From Kytococcus schroeteri (lineage in GTDB: Bacteria > Actinomycetota > Actinomycetes > Actinomycetales > Dermatophilaceae), in the NCBI RefSeq assembly GCF_002847825.1, contig NZ_PKIZ01000002.1, positions 94,787 to 158,786 of the forward strand: 64,000 nt of DNA, given 5' to 3'. Below are positions 1-8,536 of this stretch, piece after piece. Each line of letters begins with the position of its first letter. The stretch's first letter is position 1. The notes beneath the pieces are model-generated. The model ran no database searches and was not told the DNA's origin. It saw only the letters and a program-made list of their open reading frames with translations. The position numbers were made by a program, and so were the translations under genes.

Positions 1-460
1 GCGCGGCCTGCATGCGGTGGAAGGCGCTGCCGTACGGCTGGTTGTCGTAGCGCTGACGCTTCTCCTCCACCACCACCGAGCGCTGGTTGTCCAGCGTGGA
101 CTGGTCGAGTGCCTCGCGCAGCAGCAGGTGACGGTCGGACTCCAGCCACAGGGCCAGGTCCAGCGCGCCCGCGGGAAGGGTCTCGAAGTAGTTGGTGCGG
201 TCCAGGGCGGTGGTGGCGTTGGCCGAGCCACCCACGGCCATGAGGCGCTCGAAGTGCTCACCGGTGCGCACATTGGCCGACCCCTGGAACATGAGGTGCT
301 CGAAGAGGTGGGCGAAGCCCGTGTGCCCCGGCGCCTCGTGGCCGGACCCGACCCTCACCCAGAGGTTCACCGCCACCACGGGGGCGGTCGCGTCGGGCTG
401 CACCACCACGCGCAGGCCGTTGGGCAGGGTGCGTTCCACCAGGGGGAGGTCCACGGGCAT
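1..460 (-). CDS. M16 (insulinase-like) zinc peptidase, N-terminal part, runs off the window
   Basis: The minus strand encodes about 153 residues opening with MPVDLPLVERTLPNG, typical of the M16 pitrilysin/processing-peptidase family. The inverted zinc motif HLFEH (HxxEH) is present, followed by the GSANATT-type segment seen in secreted M16A/B proteases. The C-terminal two thirds lie outside the window, so the second M16 domain and the downstream Glu ligand cannot be checked. The ATG at 460 is preceded by a TAGGGT -10 hexamer (468-473) seven bases upstream, suggesting a leaderless transcript; a GTG at 469 is an in-frame alternative. The gene reads away from ndh. The family call is solid, while substrate and location are unknown. 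Confidence 0.85.
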   Translation of the reverse strand, partial: MPVDLPLVERTLPNGLRVVVQPDATAPVVAVNLWVRVGSGHEAPGHTGFAHLFEHLMFQGSANVRTGEHFERLMAVGGSANATTALDRTNYFETLPAGALDLALWLESDRHLLLREALDQSTLDNQRSVVVEEKRQRYDNQPYGSAFHRMQAA

Positions 461-495
461 GCGCGTCACCCTACGTGGCGCCGGGCACACGACGG

Positions 496-531
496 CGCTC
501 CCCCCATCACCCGTGGGCGATGGGGGGAGCG
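496..531 (-). terminator. Rho-independent-type hairpin after ndh
   Basis: A perfect 13-bp inverted repeat (arms 496-508 and 519-531, 10-nt loop) lies 20 bases downstream of the ndh stop. There is no T tract on either side, as in the other stem-loops of this window. Confidence 0.75.
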
Positions 532-550
532 TCGGTGGTGCGGCGGCCGG

Positions 551-1903
551 TCAGGCCTGGCGGGTGGGCGCCGGGTGGGAGGTGATCTCCTTGACCTCCG
601 GCGAGGGGGCGCCCAGGGCGTCGGTGACCCACGCCTTGAGGGAGAGCGCACGGTTGCGCAGACCCGGCAGGTAGGCCAGGTGGATGCCCAGCCACATCAG
701 CCACGCGGGGACGCGGGTGAGCTCGACCTTCTTGTCCGCACCCAGGTAGCCGACGGCCTTGCCGCGGGCGATGACCGCGAAGGAGCCCTTGTCGAAGTAG
801 GAGTACGGCTCGGTGGAGTCCAGGCCCACGGTGCGGCGGGCGATGGTCTCACCGGCGTGCTTGCCGGACTGCATGGCGTTCTGGGCGACGCCCGGGGCGC
901 CGTCGAACTTGATCATGTCGCCGACGAAGAGGATCTCCGGGTGGCCCGGGAGGGTGAGGTCGTCCTGCACCACGACGCGGCCGGCGCGGTCGGTCTCGGC
1001 ACCGGCCTTGTCGGCCACCACCTTGCCGATGCCGGCGCACTGCACACCCGCGGCCCAGATCTTGGTGTCGGCCTCGATGGTCTCCGGCTCCTGGTCCTTC
1101 ACCGAGAGGGTGATGCCCTCGGCGGTGATGTCGGTGGCCATGGAGTTCAGGCGCACCTCGACGCCGAGGTCCTCGAGCTGGCGCTGCGCGGAGGCGCCCA
1201 GCTTCTGGGAGAACGGCGGCATGACCTGGCCCATGCCCTCGACGAGCACGAGGCGGGCCTCACGGGTGTCGATGTGCTGGTAGCGGTCAGCCAGAGTGCG
1301 GTTGCAGATCTCGGCGAGCTGGCCGACGAGCTCCAGGCCGGTGGGGCCGGCGCCGACGACCACGAAGGTCAGGGCCTTGCGGGCGTCGTCCATGCGGCCC
1401 TCGGCGGCGGCCTTCTCGGCGCGGTCGAAGGAGTCGAAGATCAGGGAGCGCAGGTAGAGCGCGTCCTCGACGGTCTTCATGCCGGGGGCGAACTCGGCGA
1501 AGTGGTCGTTGCCGAAGTAGGACTGGCCCGCACCGGCGGCGAAGACGACCTCGTCGTAGGCGAAGCGCTGCTCGGCCCCGTTCGCGGTGGCGATGACGGC
1601 CTTGCCCTCGAGGTCGATGTCGGTGACCTCGGCCTGCACGATGGTGACGTTGTCCTGGCCCTTGAGGACCTCGCCGATGGAGGGGGCCACCTCGTTCTCG
1701 GTGATGAGGCCGGTGGCCACCTGGTACAGCATGGGCACGAACAGGAAGGTGTCGGTCTTGCTGACCAGCGTGATGTCGACGTTCGCGTCGGCCAGCGCCT
1801 GGGCGGCGGAGATGCCACCGAAGCCGGATCCGACGATCACGACGCGGCGACGACCGGTCGAGGCCGCCGGGACGGCGGTGTTCTGGGCGGACTGAACGGA
1901 CAC
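551..1903 (-). CDS. ndh: Type II NADH:quinone oxidoreductase (NDH-2)
   Basis: The 450-residue flavoprotein is the non-proton-pumping NADH dehydrogenase that passes electrons from NADH through FAD to menaquinone at the inner membrane face. The FAD dinucleotide fold is at residues 20-32 (VVIVGSGFGG) and the NADH fold is near residue 180 (VVVGAGPTGLELVG). A GDM-type FAD motif (FVGDMI) is near residue 315, and the C-terminal region is amphipathic, as expected for membrane attachment. I chose the GTG at 1903 because GAGGAG lies six bases before it; the upstream in-frame ATG at 2014 would add a non-conserved tail. The gene stands alone and ends in a strong hairpin. Length matches bacterial NDH-2. 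Confidence 0.93.
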   Translation of the reverse strand: MSVQSAQNTAVPAASTGRRRVVIVGSGFGGISAAQALADANVDITLVSKTDTFLFVPMLYQVATGLITENEVAPSIGEVLKGQDNVTIVQAEVTDIDLEGKAVIATANGAEQRFAYDEVVFAAGAGQSYFGNDHFAEFAPGMKTVEDALYLRSLIFDSFDRAEKAAAEGRMDDARKALTFVVVGAGPTGLELVGQLAEICNRTLADRYQHIDTREARLVLVEGMGQVMPPFSQKLGASAQRQLEDLGVEVRLNSMATDITAEGITLSVKDQEPETIEADTKIWAAGVQCAGIGKVVADKAGAETDRAGRVVVQDDLTLPGHPEILFVGDMIKFDGAPGVAQNAMQSGKHAGETIARRTVGLDSTEPYSYFDKGSFAVIARGKAVGYLGADKKVELTRVPAWLMWLGIHLAYLPGLRNRALSLKAWVTDALGAPSPEVKEITSHPAPTRQA

Positions 1904-2086
1904 GTGGATCTCCTCGGGGATGCTGCGAGCAGGGGTGAACCGAGCGTGGTTCGCCCCTACGGTACCCACTGTCCCGGGAGTCCCGCGCACCCCCACGGCG
2001 CGGCCCGTCCCCATGCGTCGCCGGATGCCCGCGGACGCGCCCGTTCGTGCTCCGGGTGACGCACGAGTGACGGCGATCGGGTACGA

Positions 2087-2122
2087 CGAAGGGCCCGGAA
2101 CCTTCTGGTTCCGGGCCCTTCG
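2087..2122 (-). terminator. Hairpin downstream of tRNA-fMet
   Basis: Perfect 15-bp inverted repeat (2087-2101 and 2108-2122, 6-nt loop) lying 32 bases beyond the tRNA 3' end. It most likely terminates the tRNA transcript and also insulates ndh. Confidence 0.75.
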
Positions 2123-2154
2123 GGCGCTTGCGATCCGGTGGGACCTCGACGCGT

Positions 2155-2231
2155 TGGTAGCGGGGGCAGGATTTGAACCTGCGACCTCCGGGTTATGAGC
2201 CCGGCGAGCTACCGAACTGCTCCACCCCGCG
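2155..2231 (-). tRNA. Initiator tRNA-fMet (CAT)
   Basis: A 77-nt cloverleaf reads on the minus strand with anticodon CAT and an encoded 3' CCA. The acceptor stem pairs except at position 1:72 (C opposite U), and the anticodon stem carries three consecutive G:C pairs. Both are hallmarks of the initiator rather than the elongator tRNA-Met. The T arm reads GGTTCAAATCC. Confidence 0.96.
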
Positions 2232-2322
2232 TCGGCGGAGCACTACTCTAGACGATCGGCAGCGCCGATGCAAAACGGTGTGCTGCTGCGGACTCCGGGA
2301 CCGGCTGCGGGAGGATGGGGGC

Positions 2323-2808
2323 GTGGAACACCCCGAGACGACCCCCCGGACCGACCTGCCGCCCGAGCACCTGCTGGCCGTGGCCACCGAGACCGAGCAG
2401 CACGTGGCCGCCGACGGGTGGGGCCAGCCCGACCGCGTGTTCGCCCTCGTGCGCACCAGCGACCTCGCGGCGGCCGAGCCCGCCCTGGCCGCTGCCCTGA
2501 GCGACGCGGGCGCGCTCACCGCGGTGGAGCAGGAGCTGCCCGCCGGGACCGACCTGCACGACTACCTGGGCCACCTCGCCTGGCCGGCCGGCGTACACGG
2601 GTGCGCCCTGGCGGTCGAGCGCCGCCGTGCCGCGCACGAGGGCGGGTCCGAGACCGAGGCGGTGCGCCTGCTGGTGCTGGCCACCCGCGAGGACGAGCGC
2701 CTCACCCTGGTGCGCCTGGCGCAGCACGACAGCGACGACGCCGTGGCCGTCGCCCACCACGTGGCCGACGACCTCGAGGGCGCGCTGGCCGCGAGCCTGG
2801 AGGACTGA
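2323..2808 (+). CDS. PPA1309-family conserved actinobacterial protein
   Basis: The 161-residue acidic protein has no transmembrane segment. It resembles the PPA1309 family, conserved in actinobacteria beside the PDZ/S16 protease and DUF2342 genes, and its function is unknown. Recognisable stretches are the central DLHDYLGHLAWPAGVHGCALAVER and the C-terminal VAHHVADDLEGAL. The GTG at 2323 is supported by GGGAGGA about eight bases upstream. The gene converges on the PDZ protease gene, with stops only a few bases apart. I infer no activity. Confidence 0.8.
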   Translation: MEHPETTPRTDLPPEHLLAVATETEQHVAADGWGQPDRVFALVRTSDLAAAEPALAAALSDAGALTAVEQELPAGTDLHDYLGHLAWPAGVHGCALAVERRRAAHEGGSETEAVRLLVLATREDERLTLVRLAQHDSDDAVAVAHHVADDLEGALAASLED

Positions 2809-2814
2809 GCCGGG

Positions 2815-3930
2815 TCAGCGCCCCGCGAGGTGCTCCTCGCAGGTGGGCAGGGCGTCGGTGCTGCCCGCCGCGATCGCCTCGACCGCCCTGCGCGCCTCGG
2901 CGAAGTCGGTGACGGCCACGTCGTGCATGCCCTCGGGCACGTGGCCCACCACCTGCTCGCAGTTGTCGTCCGGGGCGAGGAACCACGTCGCCCCGGCCTC
3001 GCGGGCGCCGTGCATCTTCTGCGCGATGCCGTCGATGGGGCCCACGGTGCCGTCGCTGTCGATGGTGCCCGTGCCGGCGACGTCCTGGCCCCCGGTGAGC
3101 GGGCCCTCGGTGAGCTTGTCGTAGATACCCAGGGCCAGCATCATGCCGGCCGAGGGGCCACCCACCGAGCCCGCGTCGACGTGCACGTCCACCGGGCTCT
3201 CGGCCAGCGTGGCCAGCTGCACACCGACCACCGTGCGGCCCTCCATCTGCCGGGTGGGGACCGTGACGGTGCGCTGGGTGCCCTTGCGCTGCACCACGAC
3301 CCGGACCGTGGAACCGGCACCGGCCCGCTGCACCGCCTGCTGCACCACCTGCACGGAGGTGGCCTTCGCGCCGTCCACGGACACGATGGTGTCCTCGGCC
3401 TCGAGTCGTCCCTCGGCCGGGGCGCCCGGGACCGCCTGGGCCACGACCACCTTCTCGGTCACCGGCACGCCGGCAGCGCGCAGGGCCACCGTCTCGGCGC
3501 TGGACTGGGAGCCCGCCATCTGCGCGGTGCTCACCTTCTGCACCTGGTCGGCGGTCACGTCCTCGGGGAAGACGCGGCTGCGCGGCAGGATCTCGTCCTG
3601 CCCCCCGAGCCACGAGGTGCCCACCTCCCACCAGCTCAGCTCGTGGCCGGGGCCGCCGTACATGGCCACCGTGGTCATGCGCAGGGCGCCGTCGGTGGGA
3701 AAGGTCTCGTGCCCGTCCACGCGCAGCATCGGGCCGTCACCGGGGCCGTCCTCGGCGAGCACGTCGTAGGCGCCGCCGGGTGTGAACACGACGTAGGGGG
3801 CGGTGACGGCGTTGGCCACCACGATGCCCACGACGAGCAGCAGGGACAGCACGAGGCCGAGCACGGCCAGCGGGTGACGGCGGCGGGCGGGGGGCGCCTC
3901 CCCGGGGGAGGTGTCGCGGGCCGAGGTCAT
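2815..3930 (-). CDS. YlbL-family PDZ and Lon-type (S16) membrane protease
   Basis: The 371-residue protein has an N-terminal transmembrane anchor (about residues 20-45). A PDZ domain follows in the middle (EDTIVSVDGAKATSVQ), and a C-terminal Lon-like S16 serine-lysine domain completes it. The likely nucleophile is the Ser of GGPSAGMMLAL and the Lys is in GIAQKMHGAREAG, so the catalytic dyad looks intact. The protease domain should face outside the membrane, as in other YlbL proteins. I start at the ATG at 3930 (MTSARD), because an upstream in-frame ATG at 3993 adds an atypical segment. Ribosome-binding sequence is weak; a GATGAT six bases upstream may be a -10 for a leaderless message. It is divergent from the DUF2342 gene. 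Confidence 0.88.
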   Translation of the reverse strand: MTSARDTSPGEAPPARRRHPLAVLGLVLSLLLVVGIVVANAVTAPYVVFTPGGAYDVLAEDGPGDGPMLRVDGHETFPTDGALRMTTVAMYGGPGHELSWWEVGTSWLGGQDEILPRSRVFPEDVTADQVQKVSTAQMAGSQSSAETVALRAAGVPVTEKVVVAQAVPGAPAEGRLEAEDTIVSVDGAKATSVQVVQQAVQRAGAGSTVRVVVQRKGTQRTVTVPTRQMEGRTVVGVQLATLAESPVDVHVDAGSVGGPSAGMMLALGIYDKLTEGPLTGGQDVAGTGTIDSDGTVGPIDGIAQKMHGAREAGATWFLAPDDNCEQVVGHVPEGMHDVAVTDFAEARRAVEAIAAGSTDALPTCEEHLAGR

Positions 3931-4018
3931 TGCGACATCATCGCACCGGGCCGTGGGCGCCCCGGGAAGGTCCGGACGGCCACGGGTGTTCACCCCTCAC
4001 CACGACAGGGAGGTCACG

Positions 4019-5572
4019 ATGAGCCAGGACAACCTGCCCCAGGACGACGCGGGCGCCGACGACGAGCACACCCCCGGCGAGGGCGGCTCCGAGCAGCCCA
4101 CCGACCCGATGAAGGACATGCTGCGGCAGTTCCTCGGCGACGCCGTGGACTCCCCCGAGGTGGACGAGATGCTCTCCGCGCTGGGCATGGGCGGCGCCGG
4201 GGCGGCCGCGGCGGGGGCCGGGGCGGCCGCGGCGGGGGCCGGCGGCGCCGCGACCAACCCGATGGCCGCGATGATGGCGAACAACCCGGCGGCGTTCGGG
4301 GCCCTGCAGGCGCAGGTGCAGCAGATGTTCGCCGGCGGCGACGGACCGGTGAACCAGCAGCTGGCCACCGACGTGGCCCGCCGGGCCGCCGCCCAGGGGG
4401 GCGACTCCTCGGTGGGCGAGGCCGCGCAGCGCGACGCCGAGCAGGTGGGCAACGTGGCCTCGCTGTGGCTCGACGCGGCCACCGAGTTCCCCGCCGCGTC
4501 GGGGGCCGTGCAGGTGGTGAGCCGCGCGGAGTGGGTGGAGACCACCATGCCGGCGTGGGTGGAGGCGCTCACCCCGTTGGCCGAGGGCGTGAACTCGGCC
4601 GTGGCCTCCTCGCTCACCGACCGCCTGGGTGACGACCCGGAGACCCTGCGCTCGCAGCTCCCGCCGGGGATGTCGCTGCCCGGTGGCATGGACATGGAGG
4701 CCGTCATGGGCCAGATGGCGCCGATGATGGAGCGCATGTCCAGCTCGATGTTCTCGCTGCAGCTGGGCCAGGCCGCCGGGGCGCTGAGCCAGGAGGTGGT
4801 CTCCGGCACCGACGTGGGGCTGCCGCTGGTGCCCGAGGGACGGGTGCTGGTGCTGCCGACCAACGTGCGTGCCTTCGCCGAGGGGCTGGAGATCGACCCC
4901 GCCGAGGTGATGCTCTTCCTCACCGTGCGCGAGAGCGCCCGCCAGCGCCTGTACGCCGGGGCGCCGTGGGTGCGCAGCCAGGTGCTGGAGGCGGTGCGCT
5001 CCTACGCGGCGGACATGCGCCTGGACACCGACGGCATCGAGGCCAAGCTGGGCTCGGTGGACCCCACCGACCCGGAGGCGATGCAGTCGGCGCTCTCCGG
5101 CGGGCTGTTCCACCCCGAGCCCAGCGAGCGGCAGAAGGCGGCGTTGACTCGCCTGGAGACCTGGCTCGCCCTCGTGGAGGGCTGGGTGGACGTGGTGACC
5201 GACCGCGCCACCCGCGGCACCCTGCCGCACGCCGACGCCCTGGCCGAGGTGGTGCGCCGCCGCCGCGCCACGCAGGGTCCGGCCGAGAAGACCTTCGCCG
5301 GGCTGGTGGGCCTGGAGCTGCGTCCGCGGCGCCTGCGCGACGCGGCCAACCTGTTCGCGGCCATGGAGGACAAGCACGGCGCGGCCGCCCGCGACGCGGT
5401 CTGGGACCACCCCGACATCGCGCCGGACGCCGCCGCCCTGGACGACGTGCTGGGCTACGTGGAGCGCTGGGGCACCAACGAGCCCGGCGAGGCCACCGGC
5501 ACCGACTTCGACGCCGAGCTGGCCAAGCTGCTGCAGGACGAGGGCGGCGACGGCGGGGCCGGGGCGCGCTGA
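4019..5572 (+). CDS. Zincin-like DUF2342 / TIGR03624 family protein, metal motif not intact
   Basis: The 517-residue protein has a low-complexity acidic N-terminus with a Gly/Ala tract (about residues 58-76), then the all-helical zincin_2 (DUF2342) region. That family is often named zinc-dependent metalloprotease or F420-associated hydrolase. The segment where an HExxH helix would be expected reads VRESARQRLYAG (Arg304-Glu305-Ser-Ala-Arg308), so neither His is present and peptidase activity is doubtful. The ATG at 4019 follows an AGGGAGGTC ribosome site. The stop is 3 bp from the convergent YgjP-like gene. Family identity is confident; biochemical role is not known. Confidence 0.82.
   Translation: MSQDNLPQDDAGADDEHTPGEGGSEQPTDPMKDMLRQFLGDAVDSPEVDEMLSALGMGGAGAAAAGAGAAAAGAGGAATNPMAAMMANNPAAFGALQAQVQQMFAGGDGPVNQQLATDVARRAAAQGGDSSVGEAAQRDAEQVGNVASLWLDAATEFPAASGAVQVVSRAEWVETTMPAWVEALTPLAEGVNSAVASSLTDRLGDDPETLRSQLPPGMSLPGGMDMEAVMGQMAPMMERMSSSMFSLQLGQAAGALSQEVVSGTDVGLPLVPEGRVLVLPTNVRAFAEGLEIDPAEVMLFLTVRESARQRLYAGAPWVRSQVLEAVRSYAADMRLDTDGIEAKLGSVDPTDPEAMQSALSGGLFHPEPSERQKAALTRLETWLALVEGWVDVVTDRATRGTLPHADALAEVVRRRRATQGPAEKTFAGLVGLELRPRRLRDAANLFAAMEDKHGAAARDAVWDHPDIAPDAAALDDVLGYVERWGTNEPGEATGTDFDAELAKLLQDEGGDGGAGAR
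4196..4237 (+). repeat. Two tandem 21-bp units encoding a Gly/Ala tract
   Basis: Two identical in-frame 21-bp units (4196-4216, 4217-4237) plus the start of a third encode GAGAAAA-type repeats. They lie in the disordered N-terminal part of the DUF2342 protein. Copy number could vary by slippage without a frameshift. Confidence 0.85.
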
Positions 5573-5575
5573 GGC

Positions 5576-6211
5576 TCAGCCCTCCGGGTGCGCCCAGCCG
5601 TGGCTGACGCCCTGGAGGAAGACCATCGCCTGGTCGTACCGCGGGTAGCGGCGCACGGCGGCCTGGAAGTCCGGGCCGTGCCCGCGGTGCAGCAGGTGGG
5701 CCAGCTCGTGCACCAGCACGGCGTCCACCACCCAGTCGGGCATGGGCTGCAGGCGGTCGCTGAGCCGGATGGTGCCGCGCCCCGGGGTGCACGACCCCCA
5801 GCGCGACCGCTGGTTGGCCACCCACCGGACGTCGACCGGCACGGCCACCCCGTGGAAGTAGGTGCGGTTGAGGCGCTGCGCGCGCTGTACGAGCGAGGCG
5901 GTCGAGCTGGCGTTGCGCCGACGGCGCAGCACCCTGCCCACCAGCTCTGCCACCGCCCGCTCCTCCTCGTGGGGCGGCATGCCGGCGGGCACGGCCACGT
6001 GCACCCGGCCGTCCTGCCAGCGCGCCTGGAGGGTCTTGCGCCGCCGAGCGCTGCGGGTGACCACCACCTCGGGTGCCGGCTCGACCGCCGGCGGCGCCTC
6101 ATCGGCCCACCCGTCGGGCTCCCAGCCGCCGTCCTCCGGCGCAGGCCCGTCCCAGCCGTCGCCCTCCCAGCCGGGCAGCGGCTCCCCCATCGGCTCCCCC
6201 TGGGCGGTCAT
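5576..6211 (-). CDS. YgjP/SprT-like M48-type zinc metallopeptidase
   Basis: This 211-residue protein has an acidic, Trp-rich N-terminus of about 45 residues. A YgjP-like (DUF45) domain follows. Diagnostic features are RSRWGSC near residue 140 and the zinc motif VHELAHLLHRGHGPDF (HELAH plus a downstream His). Family members are thought to act as metallopeptidases, but substrates are unknown. The ATG at 6211 overlaps the stop of the upstream crotonase gene (ATGA), indicating translational coupling in a two-gene operon. It converges with the DUF2342 gene. Confidence 0.85.
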   Translation of the reverse strand: MTAQGEPMGEPLPGWEGDGWDGPAPEDGGWEPDGWADEAPPAVEPAPEVVVTRSARRRKTLQARWQDGRVHVAVPAGMPPHEEERAVAELVGRVLRRRRNASSTASLVQRAQRLNRTYFHGVAVPVDVRWVANQRSRWGSCTPGRGTIRLSDRLQPMPDWVVDAVLVHELAHLLHRGHGPDFQAAVRRYPRYDQAMVFLQGVSHGWAHPEG

Positions 6212-7050
6212 CGGCCGGTGAACTCCGGGGCGCGTCGCTCGGCGGCCGCGGCGATCCCCTCGGCGAGGTCCGCGGTGGTGAGCGTGACGCCCTGGGCGAG
6301 GGCCTCCCACTGCAGGGCGTCGGCCAGCGACCGGTGGCCGCCGTCGCGCAGCGCCACCGTGGTGAGGCGCTCGGCCTGCGGCGCCGTGGAGGCCACGGCC
6401 CGGGCCATGTCCAGGGCCTCGGGGAGCACGTCCCCCGGCTCGGCCACCCGCGAGGCGAGCCCGAGCCCCACCGCCTCGTGGCCCTTCACGCGGCGCCCGG
6501 TGAGCAGCAGGTCGCGTGCCACCGGCAGCCCCACGGCCTGCGGCAGCAGCCAGGTGGAGGCCATGCCCGGGTGCAGCCCCAGGTGGGTGAACGGCATCGC
6601 GAGGGTGGCCTGCGAGGAGACGACGCGCAGGTCGCAGGCCAACGCCACCGCGAGCCCCGCCCCGATGGCGTGCCCGTTGACCGCCGCGATGGTGGGGACC
6701 TCGAGCTGGCCGAGGGACAGCCAGGTGGCGTAGAAGCGCGCCATGCGCTCGCGCAGGTCCGTGGCCGAGGCGTCCGGCTCGGCGACGATCCAGTCGAGCT
6801 GGCCGCCGGCGCAGAAGGCCGACCCGCGGCCCGTGACCACCACCGCCCGCAGGGCCCGGTGCTCGGCCAGCTGGCGCACCACGCGCGCCCACGAGTCGGT
6901 CATCTCCTCGCTCATGGCGTTGCGCTTCTGCGGCAGCGCCAGCTCGACGACCGCGACCTCGCCGGTGCCCTGCGGCAGCAGGTGCAGGGCGAGGTCGGGC
7001 AGCTCGGTGGTCTGCGCACCGGGCAGGGACAGGGGGGTCTGCTCGCTCAT
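6208..7050 (-). CDS. Enoyl-CoA hydratase/isomerase (crotonase) family protein
   Basis: The 280-residue protein carries the crotonase fold: the first oxyanion-hole motif AFCAGGQLD and the second NGHAIGAGLAVALACDLR. The segment AMPFTHLGLHPGMASTWLLPQ follows. The usual catalytic Glu in the FPE-type position is not obvious, so hydratase versus isomerase or another crotonase reaction cannot be decided. The ATG at 7050 lies seven bases after a TAGCGT hexamer (7058-7063), consistent with a leaderless start. It is first gene of a pair with the YgjP-like peptidase and divergent from the ThiF-like gene. Confidence 0.85.
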   Translation of the reverse strand: MSEQTPLSLPGAQTTELPDLALHLLPQGTGEVAVVELALPQKRNAMSEEMTDSWARVVRQLAEHRALRAVVVTGRGSAFCAGGQLDWIVAEPDASATDLRERMARFYATWLSLGQLEVPTIAAVNGHAIGAGLAVALACDLRVVSSQATLAMPFTHLGLHPGMASTWLLPQAVGLPVARDLLLTGRRVKGHEAVGLGLASRVAEPGDVLPEALDMARAVASTAPQAERLTTVALRDGGHRSLADALQWEALAQGVTLTTADLAEGIAAAAERRAPEFTGR

Positions 7051-7215
7051 GGGCCGAACGCTAACCCCCTGACCCGGCCGCACCCACGGGCGCGAGGCGA
7101 CGCGCTGTGGACGAGCACCCGGGGGGTTGATCTCGTCCACCACCCGGCGCGCGCTCCCGTCGGGCCTGTGGACGGAGGACCACCCGCACCCCGGCGGTGG
7201 TGTCAGGGTGCCGCC

Positions 7216-8235
7216 ATGGTCGATCTGGTTCGCCTTCCCCACAGCCTGCGCCCCCTGGTGCGCGCCGACGGCGTCGTGCAGCTGGGCAGCCCACCCGGCC
7301 GCTGCCTGGAGGTGGACGGGCTCACCCCCGCCGAGGTGCGCTATCTCACCTCGCTGGCCGGACCGGCCTCCGAGCGCAGCGACCGGGCCGCCGCCCTGGC
7401 CGCCGGGCTCGACGAGGAGGCCCGCGAACGGCTGGTGGAGCGCCTCCGGCGGCTCGACGCCGTGCTCGACGTGAGCGACCCGCCCCGCGCCCGGGCCATG
7501 TGCGGCGCCCGCCGCGACCGGCTGCGGGCGGCCGTGCAGAGGATGCAGGCCGCCGGCGGCACGGGTGGCTGGGACCGGGTGGAGGCGCGCGACCGGGCGA
7601 CCGTGGTGGTGGACGACCTGGCGGGGTGGGCCGGGGACGTGGCGGTGGACCGCGTGCTGCACGGCCTGCGCGACCGGCTGCGCGAGGGCGGCGTGGGCCA
7701 GGTGCTGGGCCCGGTGGAGGCACCCCGCTGGTGGCACGGCCTGGGGGACCACGGGGCGGTGGAGTCCGCACAGCTGGTGGTGCCGGTGCTCACCACGCGC
7801 ACCGCGGCGGTGGACCTGCGGCGGCTGGTGGAGACCGGCATCCCCCACCTGCCGGTGGTGGTGACGCCGGGCTGGGTGGGCATCGGGCCGTTGGCGGTCC
7901 CCGGCGCCGCGTGCGCGGAGTGCGTGGTGCGCCACGAGGTGCCACCCGAACAGCTGGCACTGGAGTGGGGCGGGCCGCAGGCCGAGAGCCCGACGCTCGA
8001 GCACCTGGCGCCGGTGGGTCAGACGCCGGTGGACCTCGTGGAGTGGGCGGTGCGGTGGGGTGCCCGCACGGCGCTGTGGGTGCTGGACACGTCGGACGGC
8101 CCGGGCACGGCGGACGGCACCGCGGAGCGGGCCACCACACGGGTCAGCGTGGTGGCCCACTCCCCGGTGCCGAGGGTGGAGCGGTTCGCGGTGCACCCGG
8201 ACTGCTGGTGCACCGGTCGACGGGCCACGGCCTGA
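7216..8235 (+). CDS. Stand-alone ThiF/TOMM-type E1-like protein
   Basis: This 339-residue protein resembles the actinobacterial group labelled TOMM precursor leader-peptide-binding or cyclodehydratase-like ThiF proteins. A possible zinc site is visible: Cys233 and Cys236 (GAACAECVVRHE) with Cys330 and Cys332 near the C-terminus (HPDCWCTG). I do not see an intact GxGxxG adenylation loop, so it may bind a peptide rather than adenylate. No YcaO protein, dehydrogenase or precursor peptide is adjacent. The neighbour is whiB7, converging 8 bp away. A CAGGGT hexamer (7204-7209) sits six bases before the ATG. Family call is moderate and function unknown. Confidence 0.68.
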   Translation: MVDLVRLPHSLRPLVRADGVVQLGSPPGRCLEVDGLTPAEVRYLTSLAGPASERSDRAAALAAGLDEEARERLVERLRRLDAVLDVSDPPRARAMCGARRDRLRAAVQRMQAAGGTGGWDRVEARDRATVVVDDLAGWAGDVAVDRVLHGLRDRLREGGVGQVLGPVEAPRWWHGLGDHGAVESAQLVVPVLTTRTAAVDLRRLVETGIPHLPVVVTPGWVGIGPLAVPGAACAECVVRHEVPPEQLALEWGGPQAESPTLEHLAPVGQTPVDLVEWAVRWGARTALWVLDTSDGPGTADGTAERATTRVSVVAHSPVPRVERFAVHPDCWCTGRRATA

Positions 8236-8242
8236 GCCGGGG

Positions 8243-8536
8243 TCACGCCGCGACGGGGTGCTTGCGCGGGCGGCCGCGGGGGCGCTTGCGCGGCAGCACC
8301 CGACCGGAGTCGATGAGCTCGCCGCCCCACACGCCCCACGGCTCGCGGCGCTCGAGGGCGCCCTCGAGGCACAGGGTGCGCACGGGGCAGTCGAGGCACA
8401 ACGCCTTGGCGTGCTCGACGCCGGCGGGGGTGTCGGCGAACCAGGTGTCGGGGTCGTTCACGAGGCACGGCAGGGGGCTGCCGGCGGCACGGGCTTCGTC
8501 GATGAGGGTCTGGTGGTGATCTGCCAGGGCCAACAT
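8243..8536 (-). CDS. whiB7: WhiB7-type redox-sensitive transcription factor
   Basis: This 97-residue WhiB protein has the four iron-sulfur cysteines at 24, 47, 50 and 56, the GVWGGE turn at 68-73 and a C-terminal RGRP AT-hook (87-90). The AT-hook separates WhiB7 from other WhiB paralogues. Known members bind sigma-A and activate intrinsic antibiotic-resistance genes after ribosome inhibition. I start at the ATG at 8536, with GAAGGA nine bases upstream; a longer in-frame start would add a non-conserved tail. A leader of about 420 nt containing an upstream ORF and a WhiB7-type promoter precede it, so autoregulation and translation-coupled attenuation are likely. Confidence 0.93.
   Translation of the reverse strand: MLALADHHQTLIDEARAAGSPLPCLVNDPDTWFADTPAGVEHAKALCLDCPVRTLCLEGALERREPWGVWGGELIDSGRVLPRKRPRGRPRKHPVAA

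Noticed and set aside
7216..8235. A TOMM/azole peptide biosynthetic cluster around the ThiF-like gene
   Set aside because: Neighbours are a crotonase, a peptidase and whiB7; no YcaO, precursor or export genes are present.
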